Shown here piece after piece: positions 10,147 to 19,402 of a DNA stretch of 23,724 nt; the first letter of the stretch is position 1, and every line of letters begins with the position of its first letter. A model generated the notes under the pieces. It was not told where the DNA came from and ran no database searches. It saw nothing but the letters and a program-made list of their open reading frames with translations. Location of the stretch: assembly GCA_013054445.1 (NCBI GenBank), contig JAAMPI010000883.1, positions 1 through 23,724 of the forward strand, read 5' to 3'. The stretch comes from Cudoniella acicularis. Taxonomy: Eukaryota > Ascomycota > Leotiomycetes > Helotiales > Helotiaceae. The position numbers were made by a program, and so were the translations under genes.

Positions 10147-12505
10147 AGTTAAGAAATATACAAAGAAAGAAATTAAAAAGAGAGAACCAGCTCGACGAAT
10201 AGAAACGAAAGAAGGTCCAGCCCGACGTGGATCGTGATAGTTTGAAATGAATAAAATGAACTTGGCTGCAGCAACAAGAAAGAAGAGAAAAGTCTTGGAG
10301 GGCTGAAGACAGAGGTTAAGCTTCTCCTACATGAAACTGCCGGATCCTGGCATGACAACGCTTCCGCTGCCAGAAGAATGGTTCGCGCGCCTGCCAATAG
10401 AGGGCGCGGACCCAAGGCGTGCGGGCGGGACCCACCAGATCCATTATTGATGGCCGTCTGTCAGATGAAGCTTAAAACCCATGAAACCGTGGATCGGGTT
10501 TGAGGAGGAGGCAAAAGAAGGGCTAAAATGGGGCCCAGCATCGAGGGTGGCTCGCTAGAGAACCTGCGACGCTTCAAGGGGCCGGCTGTGTCTGAAGTCT
10601 GAGCAAAAGTCTGAGCGGCCTATGCTGGCGAACATGACGTGTGATGCCTTGCGTGGCGATGTGGTTTTTGGATAGCTGTGCGTGGTTGCAATTGCACTCG
10701 GGATGAGACGTGGCCGTGGTGTTGGTACGAAGATACATGTTTGTTGTGTTGAAGAAGTTAAGACGAGAAACGAATCCTGCGAAGTCCCGAGAACATGACC
10801 GAGAACCACGGCGTCGGGATTGACGTTTCGCCGTTCCGGTTGCTGCACGTGACACTGAATTGTCCCTTTTTGTTTCTCTTGGTCAGATTAGTTGTCACTA
10901 ACAATCTAGGATATACCTAACCAAGTGGCTCAAGCTGCGCAATCGTCTTTCCTTTTTCTCGGATGAGTTTCTATCAACTACTTTCTCCAAGCTTCATCCA
11001 GGTCGAAGGGTGGCTGAGAAAGCGAAGTGGCTGAATCACGTGCATGCTCAGGCAAAACTCAATATCCCGTGCTGATATTGCTCGCGCTTCATCTCGAAAA
11101 CAGCCGCGGTTTTCGATGCGACAATCAGTCACAACTCTCCCTTAAAAGCGCAAATCATAAGCACTATTCTTGGCAAAACTTATGCAAAGGATGTCGTGTC
11201 CAGACTTGATCAGACGAAAATTGTGTACGCAACCCACCACCAAATCAGATTTACGAATGGCACGGAATGCACTTTGAAGTGCGACTGGTGGCCGATACAG
11301 TTTTGGTTTGTTCTCAAGATAGTGTGGGACGCGTACGGCTCTGCTATTTGTTTGGAATTACCGTCAGTTCTCTCGGAGACTCGGACCCTTTCTGGATGAG
11401 GTTTCCTCTGTAAGCTGAGGAGCCGGCGCTGCAAGTGTGTCGATTCGACGTCTCTCTTGAACGCATCCTTCACAACACAACACGAGTTTGGATCGCGAGT
11501 TTGCGTTGACAATACTCTTCGACGCCTTCCTTCTCTTCTCTGCTGTCAAATTTCTCCCTTTGCAGTACGAGAAGTGGAACTCGGATCATCAAACCCTTCC
11601 ATCTGTTATCTGCATTACGATCATATGGAAGGGGTGGTCCTTAAGCTTTTTTAGCTTCCTCCACGAAGAATATCAAAAATGGAGCTGTCATGCCCACTTC
11701 ACGATGGCGCGACGTTGGCGCAATCGTGCGAAGTGCAACAATCTTTGTGAAAAAAGAGGACAAGTTTACGGAGTAAGTGGAGTTGAAGATTGGGTGTTTC
11801 GAATTGGCTGTGGTGTTGCAGAATGTCGGTTGGCCAACCAATCAAAATTGTAAGAACTTACCCCTATTCTTCCTTTGAATCTGTACCTACGACTTATTTT
11901 CCTTCCACAGCAGGTAGCAGATATGACTCCGCAAGCAAAACTGACAATAGCCTGGTGGCTTTCAAGAAAAGATTCATGTTCTTCTCCTTTTCAGCGACCG
12001 TTGCATTTTTCGTGTTCCTCGCTTAACCTCTGAAAAGCTACCCGCAACGTTAACAACTATGGCATGAGCATCAAAAGTTGTTCACTAACCATATTTCTTT
12101 CACAAAATGTGGCTGTGAGAACACAGGCTCAGCTGCTGTCTCCGCAAAAGGATAATTGGGTAAATACCAGGCATCAAGTATTGCCAAGCCACAAAAGAAC
12201 TATTGCATGTTTGATCAAGTGATTTTGATGTACCATTGGTGACCTCTCTGCTATTTTGGGGTGGTGGAGGAGCAGCAGTTGGCCAAATACCGAGGCAAAG
12301 CCCAAGCTGCAGAGCGCAAGAGATGACTTTTCTAGTCAGATCATGGATCACAGGTGACGTTTATTTATGCTTATGTTGTGGTTCTTCCTCTCATACGCTG
12401 TTTTTCCCATTATTTAATTTATTTTCATCACATGTGAAACTCATATTTCCTAATCACCAAAACTCGTCTTATTAATTCATTTAAACTCTCACTTACACAA
12501 ACAAC
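10147..12505. other. 2.36-kb stretch without a recognisable gene
   Basis: The part next to 10146, read on the - strand, is pyrimidine-rich as in a fungal 5' leader of the mucin-like gene. Beyond about 10450 only short, overlapping frames on both strands are found. None has a family motif, a convincing intron pattern or biased composition. I see no tRNA or rRNA. A small or strongly decayed gene cannot be excluded. Confidence 0.5.
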
Positions 12506-14013
12506 ATGAGAGGCTTACTCCTATTTTTTTGCTTTGGTTTAGCCAATGCTTGGCCACACGAACAGCACGAAGATAGCGACAAAGATGTTAAATGCGACAA
12601 AGATTGCGAGAAGACGACTGTTCCATGTCGCTCTTCTACAAAGGTTATTGTAACACCGACCACGACGCCGTGTACCAAAACAACACTGCCAATAACGTCA
12701 ACTACTTGTGGCGGCGGCGGGACAGTAACATGGTCTTGTCCAACCTGTCCAGCTGGCCCAAGTCCAATAATTGTTACCATAACCACCACCACTACCGTTT
12801 CCGTAAGCTCTTCCACCCCCCCTCTTCCCCGTCCCTCTTTACTTTCTCCCAAGCGCCTCTTCCCCAACCCCCACTAACCAACCTTCCCACCCACTCAGGT
12901 AGCACTCACAACCTGCCCCACCTCCCCAACAACAGTCATAACCGCCACAACCTGCGTCACAGGCACACCCAGCACCCTCTCCGTCACCTCCCCTTACTCA
13001 CCCACCACCTACGTCGTATACGGTGCCGTCGTAACACCCACGCAAACGCCTCCCCCAACAAACCCGATACCCAACCCTACCTGGGCCTCCCAGTACTCTA
13101 TCGGTCATACGAGTGTATGGAATGCGCCCTCGCCTACGAATGGTGCCGCTTATGCGCAGTATGAGTGTCAGCTGTCTTGTGTTCGGAAACCGGCAAATAC
13201 TTCTTTGCCTGGGTGTAAGAGTTGGTTTTTGGGTCTTGGTAAGTTGAGAACGGAAAAATAAAATAAGGGCAGCGTATGCTAATCATGGAATACGAATATA
13301 GACCAATTAAGCAACTACTGGTCCTGCACCCAATACTCGCAAACGTACGCTTCCTCCCCCCTTCCCCTTGCCCCTTTCTAACAACCACCAAACAGAATCA
13401 CCCCCGCCCAGATCATCTTCCCCTCAACAACCGTAACCGACAACAGCATCACGCCCGAACTCGCCAACACCTCTGCCTGGAACACCCTCTGCTCACCCTT
13501 CGGCCCCTGCGTCTCCGGTCTCCCCGTCACCCTCAACCCCTCAACTTCGCCGAAGTAACACCTACCGCTCCTTTACCCTCAAGCGGTACACTGTCAGGCT
13601 ATACTGTAGAAACGGGCTTTAGCCAGGCGTATCTGATGGGGCAGCAGGATATCGTTATTGAGAATGATCAGAAGGATGATGCGCTTGTGAGGTGTGGAAG
13701 TTATTGTAGGGAGGAGTGCACTAGTTGGTTTGTTGGGTGGTGTAAGTAACTCCTTTTGCATCATGTTCGGTGAAAGAGAAGAGTGTGTGTGCTGACGAGA
13801 AAATTAGTTTTGAAAGGAGCAGGTGGTTATTTCTGGAGATGTTTCTGGTTTTCTGAGTTGTAAGTCTTGCCAACTAGCTTTTTTTTCTCAGTGAGATGTG
13901 TGGGAACAGGATGCTGATAAGTAAATGGTAGGCTTACGCCAGCACAATTTATTCCGGAGAATTTCTCGGATTTGGTTAATAGTACCGGGTGGAACGACAT
14001 TTGTGCTCCTTAG
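12506..14013 (+). CDS. Secreted Cys/Thr-rich protein of two duplicated modules, about 7 exons
   Basis: The ATG opens a signal peptide (MRGLLLFFCFGLANA) and a Thr/Cys-rich region. Exons: 12506-12802, 12899-13238, 13302-13344, 13396 to about 13554, about 13584 to 13741, 13808-13859 and 13932-14013. Introns have GTAAGC, GTAAGT, GTACGC, GTAAGT and GTAAGT donors, CTAAC, GCTAAT, CTGAC or CTGAT branch sites, and AG ends. Module 1 reads ...SWFLGL / NYWSCTQYSQ / TITPAQIIFP...ELANTSAWNTLCSP. Module 2 reads SWFVGW / GYFWRCFWFSE / LTPAQFIPENF...LVNSTGWNDICAP-stop, with introns at matching places and phases. The exon 4/5 join is unresolved: a shift of two bases modulo 3 is needed, by a 29-nt (13555-13583), 68-nt (13555-13622) or 80-nt (13518-13597) intron, or an indel. 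Length is 359-376 aa accordingly. No membrane span or known family is visible; it probably acts in wall or apoplast. Confidence 0.75.
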
Positions 14014-14519
14014 GGTCTGTCGGCTCGCGATAGTGTTGGTGATAGCTGATGGGAAAGCTAAGTTGGTGGAGTAATCGTGGATTAATGATACAAAAATTGA
14101 GAGCGAGTGGGGGTGTTTGGAGGACTTCAGACGAGGTGTCGAAAATTGCTGGCGATTGTAATTAGTAATCGGTAATATGGTAATTTTCTCCTAATTTCTA
14201 ACTGGCACTTGAGGAGATTGCAGAAGCAGTTAGTGTTTCTCGACACTTCTTTTTCTGAATATCAGTCTTCAATTGTACGGTTTTAGGGGTACCTCGCCGA
14301 TCGGTCACGTGCCACCAAGCCAAGAAAAAGGGGCTGTGCGAAGGAGCTACCATTTATTCTCAGCCCCCTGATGCCTGAATTTACGTACGAAAGTGGTACA
14401 CATCCTAAAGTGGCCCCCCAAAACAGCCGTTTTACAATATTCCGTCCAAAAAATCTTTTTCTTTCCTCCCTACCAACCGTACTAATCCGGGCAGGCCTCC
14501 CAACCCAACAGCGCCAACC
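14014..14519. other. Intergenic region upstream of the membrane pseudohydrolase gene
   Basis: No coding signs. It holds a CACGTG palindrome near 14307 and long pyrimidine tracts in the last ~80 bases before the ATG at 14520, typical of fungal promoters and leaders. No other element is recognised. Confidence 0.5.
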
Positions 14520-16405
14520 ATGTTTCTCCTCCTTACTCTCCTGTCATTACACACCCTCGCTTACGCATCAACCTTGGCAAAAATCACCACCGCAAAACCC
14601 ACAACCATAACCACCTACCCACCCCTCACCACAGGCTTCACCCCACCACCCGAATGCAGCTCCCTAACCCTCCTCCACTATGAATCCCACACCGCCCTAT
14701 ATCAAGGCTGCATTGGCTCCGACCACAGTTGCTGTCCGCAATCGGGGCGTCTGGCAAATATATATTCTCCCGGGAAATGTCCATCCGGATATGTAACAGA
14801 GGGTATTCATCTCCTCTCCACGGATATTGTAGAGTGGGAAGCTGCTTGCGTTCCTTCGTATGTCTCTCCATTAATTTCCCTTCCCTTACCATATCTATTT
14901 GGAAATGAGTTAATCCTTCTCTATTTATTAGTGGTTTCTCAACCTGCACCCACCAACCAAGACCACCACCACACATCCCCCAACAACCCATGAATCCCCT
15001 CCGTCCACCCCCCTGTCCAGGACCTTGCGTTAGCCCCGTTCCCTCCCTCACCAAACCTATTACCGTAGCTGTAATCTACTACTCTAACCCTGGCCCCTCT
15101 TTCAACTCTCTCCGATTGCCATTCCCGTACCAAGAAATCTCCCGCACAACGACTGTTATTTCTGGCACTTGGCCGGTTTTAACACCAGGGTATGATGCGC
15201 AAGAAGTGGTGCAGGCTAGTCCGTTTATTATTAGGTGGAAAGAGGGGGATTTTGATGTGACTTCTTCCTCGACTCCCACCACCACCCGGTTCTCCAGCTT
15301 TTCAACGTCGACAAGCAAACCTACTTCTACCTTGAACCCACTTCCCTCCCCCAAATTCCCTACCAGCAAAAGCTCCATAGTACTAATAACACTCGCCACT
15401 ATCCTCGGAACCACCCTCCTCGTCTTCCTCTTCCTCCTCCTCCTCCTTTTTCGCTCTCGAAAAACCTCTTCAAGTTTATTGTCATCATCATCACCAAATC
15501 GAGAAATCGAACTCGATGATTCGGGGAATAACGCTGGCTGTCTCGTCCTTTACGAAGGCGAGAGTCCTGTTGCTGAGTCCGTTCTCCCTCCCCTTCCCCC
15601 TCCCTCTCTCTTTCCAAAAGGAAAGGAAAGTGCTAACAAAAAATGGGAACAACAGTATAGTATTCGTACATGATAGAAAAGGACACAGAATAAGAAGCTG
15701 GACAAAAGAAAGCTGTCTCTGGCCGAGAGATTTACTGCCGAGGAATTTACCCGGGATTAGAGTTGTGAGTTTTGGGTATGATTCGGAGCTTCGAGTTGAA
15801 GGAGGGGAGATAGCTGGTGTAGGGCATTATGCGAGATGTTTGGTGGATGATTTGAGGGGTTTGAGAGGTGAGGATTTAGAGGTACGTTTTTGTTTCCCGC
15901 TTTTCCAATTCCTAGAATGGGGATAGAGAATTTTGAATTTTGGTCGCTAAATTTTGAATAGCGGCCAGTGATTTTTGTGGCGAGTGGCCTAGGAGGTACG
16001 ATCGTTAAAGAGGTTAGTTGTCCCCTTCCTCCTCCTCCTCCCCCTCTCCCCGTATCTATACCCCTCCAAACCAACTAACCTGACCCACCCCAACAGGCAC
16101 TGAATCAATCTCACCACCCCACCGCCGGTACTAACCAACACCTCCCTCTCTTTAACGCAACACACAGCATTCTTTTCCTCGGAACACAAAAATCATATCC
16201 TAGAACCAAAACCTCGTTGACAGATCGATTACGAGCGTTTTGGAGGGGAAATGGCTATGTGGCTCTTAGTACTGAGGATCGACTAGGGGAGGGGGAGGAC
16301 TTGAGGAGAATTGATGAGGAGTTCGCTGAGATGTTGGCGGGGAGTAATGAGAGAGAAGGGGGAAGGAGAAGGGGAGAATTGTGTGTACGACTGAGACGGA
16401 AATGA
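14520..16405 (+). CDS. Single-pass membrane protein with Cys-rich ectodomain fused to cytoplasmic alpha/beta-hydrolase-like (pseudoenzyme) domain, 5 exons, 522 aa
   Basis: Exons 14520-14857, 14932-15576, 15656-15881, 15962-16012 and 16097-16405 join without stops (1569 nt). Introns: GTATGT..TTAG (74 nt), GTCCGT..CAG with TGCTAAC (79), GTACGT..TAG with GCTAAA (80), GTTAGT..CAG with ACTAAC (84). Residues 1-17 are a signal peptide, and 46-150 are Cys-rich (nine Cys, including SCCP and CPSGY). A Thr/Ser/Pro stalk precedes a membrane helix at about 261-286, ended by RSRK. From about 314 the tail matches the hydrolase domain at the start of many fungal NLR/ankyrin proteins: CLVLYEG, DIVFVHDRKGH, LWPRDLLP, VVSFGYDS, RPVIFVASGLGG, TIVKEAL, HSILFLGT. 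The usual VHG is VHD, and the usual HSLGG is SGLGG, so Gly412 takes the nucleophile Ser position and catalysis is doubtful. The exon 2/3 join decides whether this is one gene; its donor is weak. The last ~20 residues may be shifted by an indel. Confidence 0.72.
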
Positions 16406-17212
16406 AGTGGAATGAGTCCACGAAGACATCGAAGAACGGGAGTAGCACGGAGAGCTTGGTGTAAATGAAGGGACCACATACGGCTTTGAGGAAGGGAGGA
16501 AGTTTATGTTGTACTTATAGGGAGGAAGTTTTGTCTGAGGACTTTTTGAACGACTGTAGATGACGGCGGACGAGCCCATGAGTTATTGTATGTATATCTG
16601 GAAATTAAATTTTTTAAATTGAACGTGCTTCTGAACGCATGATATTTTCTTTGCCATCACATGTTTTCTAAAATTGAGCTCCAATCCATTTGTTATAGTA
16701 TCTGACTGAACGCGACCTCTGGCTTTTTTGGGTTGTTTCTGTCTGCATCTCAAGCTGCTGAGAGATTTCTTGATGCCGCACCACGAGAGCCATGAGCAGG
16801 GGCAAAGGATCCAACCTGAGTGCAAGGTCGCATAAAAATAAACACAGGCACAAAGAACTGTTGCTATTGAATTCGTTCAGTTAATATAAGTATGTTCTAT
16901 TTGGAATTCGCACACTTACGCATTCTAGTTGCTATTACCCCGCCCCCTATCTACCTCGCTTACCATACCAAGCTGCCAGGTGCTTAGCAACTAGAAATCA
17001 ACAACGAGACATTGTCAACAGATTATCCAGTTCATCGATTGGCATCTAAACTATAAGCTGATTAGGCTATCATCTTAAATCGGCCCGATTCCTAATGATA
17101 TGCACGAGATTGCTCAAGTGAACACAGATGTCTTACCACGCAGGGCTGCCTGGGCCTCAGTTATTCATCCTCATCTCCTGGCAGTAAGTGCCCTATGAAT
17201 CACCGATTCCCT
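16406..17212. other. Intergenic region, nothing recognised
   Basis: Short overlapping frames only. The first ~90 bases continue in another frame as plausible sequence (ETEMKWNES...), which may be the real end of the preceding gene after a small indel; otherwise no gene, RNA or repeat is seen. Confidence 0.45.
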
Positions 17213-18387
17213 TTAGCTTCCATGTATTGCCTCCCACAACTCTTCATCCGTAGTACTATACCTCGTCCGAAAGAAACTCCCATCCTTCTTCCAAAACTGT
17301 TCATCCCCCTTGATTGCCGGATCCGACCTCCACCTATCCGGAACCCTCTAATCAGGCTTAGGCTTTGGTCCATTATGTAAACAAACTCACGAGGCAGTTT
17401 TGGGTCCTCATAATAAGGACCATGGGCATGACCAGGATATCAATCCGGAAGCAGAAGAAGTCCTCCATTCCCCTCAGTAAGAAGCTTGTCGGTGACGAAA
17501 TGGCCCTTCCTATCGCATTGGCAACCATTATGTTTGTCTACCCGTCGCTAGTCAAAGTTCTGAGGACAGTTCCCGATTTTGAAAATCATCGCTTGAGCCT
17601 ATGATTCTTGTTCTGCACATTCTTTGGGGGCTAGGTTGGCGATTTTGGTTTGGCGGCTTGCCATTTTTTGGTCGTCTTGGTCGCGAAACATGTGCGAGGC
17701 AATAAATAGGGCCATAGGCGATGAGCTGGGCAGCAAGGACTTTTTGGATGTGGCCTTCGAGGTTGAGCTTCTGGGCGGTTCGTTGTATTTGCTGCAAAGC
17801 CTTCTGTCACACGGGACTCTGCGCTATGGTATTCTATTCACTTGAACTCGGTTCTGGTCGTTTTTGTCGAACTCTTCGAATCTTTACTGTAACTGCTCTG
17901 GAAACTCTCTGTTATTCGAGACTCGGTTTTGGGCGTCGTTCTAGTGGCAGAAAATCCTAGCTGAATCGGACCTACTAGACGGTACTTTAGACTCATCTTT
18001 GAAGCATTTTGACTCTATCATGGCAGACTTAGGCGCTTCAGATGTGTCTTTGAAGTGCTTGGATGATATGATTTCGGTTTTCGGCGCTCTAGATGAACTT
18101 TTGGCTTGTGACTTTTTATTTCTCGCCGAGGAAGTCGCTTTGTCGGACTCTTCGTCTCGTGTGCGAGAAGATGAAGAGAATATAGAAGACAGTAATAAAG
18201 GTCGAGAAGCTGAAGTCGAAGCCGGAGACTTAGATTTTGATGTTCTGTCCTTGCCGGAGGAAGAGCTCTCTTGGCGTGATCCCTTAGGACGCGATGATGA
18301 TCTTGGAGCTATGGCAGCACAAGTCTTACAAGGTGTCTTCTCTCTAACTTTTGTACGATTCGTAAGATCAAAACCTAAATTTTTCAA
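17213..18387 (-). pseudogene. Decayed Ser/Lys-rich gene of unknown function
   Basis: Read on the - strand, 18387-17941 encodes a Ser/Lys-rich hydrophilic stretch with two related units (KHFKDTSEAPKS and KCFKDESKVPSS) and ends at TAG 17943-17941. The same style of sequence continues in the next frame (TTPKTESRITES...). It is then joined in frame by a 50-nt GTGAAT..TTTGCAG intron (17841-17792) to KYNEPPRSSTSK...FRDQDDQK, stopping at TAG 17601-17599. Beyond it protein-like text resumes after TAG at 17550 and TGA at 17442, changes frame, and ends with RVPDRWRSDPAIKGDEQFWK...TTDEELWEAIHGS and TAA at 17215-17213. No family is recognised and no ATG start is found near 18387. Stops of TAG/TGA type fit C-to-T/G-to-A decay. 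Some breaks could be introns I have not resolved. Confidence 0.45.
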
Positions 18388-19402
18388 TGAGGGTTGAAGA
18401 AGCCGAGGCCCGAGGGGGTGAGCGAAGTGTGCGTGGTCAAAGAACGAAAGACTTATGTGAATATATCTGTAGTGTGAATGGAGAACGAATTGGAAATGAA
18501 ACGGTACTGGTCATACCCTGCACGTTGTGAATGGAACTGAGTCGGAACACAATGGCCGTGAATAGACGACTCAGATATGTACCTAGACATGTACTCGCGT
18601 GGCCGAAAGACTTTCGGACAGCATTTGGGTTATTTGTGTAACAATACCTTCCGGTTTCCTGGTTTCCTAATTCTCGATTTTTCTGATTCTACCATCTAAT
18701 GTTATATAATATATCATTAATTTCAAGAGTTTTAGAAAATCGTGGCATCCCAAAATCAGGCTCTCGGGGTCAATCACTTCAGCTAGAAGCAGCCTCGCCG
18801 AATGATGACATCTATTACGTCGCGGTAAGCGTAAATGTAGGTAATTACTAGGCAATCAGTGCAAGGTGAGTTGTCTATGTCGTTCCACCCTCATGTGTGA
18901 TTGAGCCAATAATTGTTGTCGCTGAGTATGAAGGTTGTTGTTTGCTGACACCTATTTCAGATTGTCTATCTGCAGTGCTACGGACCTGATATATATAGGC
19001 TCTGCGGCTGAGGATTTATGAGTCCATGGTTCAGAATTCCACACAGATTACGTAAGCCTATTCCATGGGCTTCTTTGCCGCTAATCTTTCCTATTTTAGG
19101 TCACATGACCTTGAGCTCTATTCAACAAAGGTGACATAATGGCTAGCACGTGACCCCAGTTTAGGCTCCTATTATCCTTCAATAAACATCCCTTTCCCAG
19201 CATACAGTTCAACCCAAAACCATTACCTACTCTTGCTTCACATTCTCTTCTGAAGACCACGGATCTGGCAGCACAGCCACGGGCTTGGCGGACTTTGGAC
19301 GGCAAGCGACGCTGAAGTAACCTACCCACTTCTACAGTCTCTACCGGAACCGTCATATCAGCCCTATTTACCGCGTTTGGCGGGTCTAGCAAGGGGTGAA
19401 CC
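18388..19402. other. Region upstream of the HET gene, no gene recognised
   Basis: No convincing frame on either strand. It holds a TATATATA-like box at about 18989-18998 and a cluster of GTCAC/GTGAC motifs at 19099-19155. The last ~200 bases before the ATG at 19403 probably form promoter and leader of the HET gene. Confidence 0.45.
19099..19155. promoter_or_regulatory. Cluster of GGTCAC/GTGACC motifs upstream of the HET gene
   Basis: GGTCAC at 19099, TGACC at 19106-19110 (forming GGTCA-CA-TGACC), GGTGAC from 19130 and CACGTGACC ending at 19155: four half-sites in 57 bases, about 250 bases before the start codon. This could bind bZIP or bHLH regulators. Inference only. Confidence 0.25.

Noticed and set aside
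11000..12030. Overlapping frames on both strands at 11027-12026
   Set aside because: None exceeds ~120 codons, none has a recognisable motif, and composition is mixed; treated as intergenic.
14990..15673. Independent gene starting at ATG 14990
   Set aside because: The frame is continuous through a good intron with the signal-peptide exon at 14520-14857; the ATG is just an internal Met (residue 133).
15516..15926. Separate gene starting at an ATG at 15516
   Set aside because: Its first ~47 codons overlap the receptor tail in another frame and look like noise; the hydrolase family's first strand is in the receptor frame, so a spliced single gene fits better.
17365..17604. + strand frames at 17195-17960
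   Set aside because: The - strand shows intron signals, Ser/Lys units and a Trp-rich end that fit coding sequence better; the + frames have no motif and no splice pattern.
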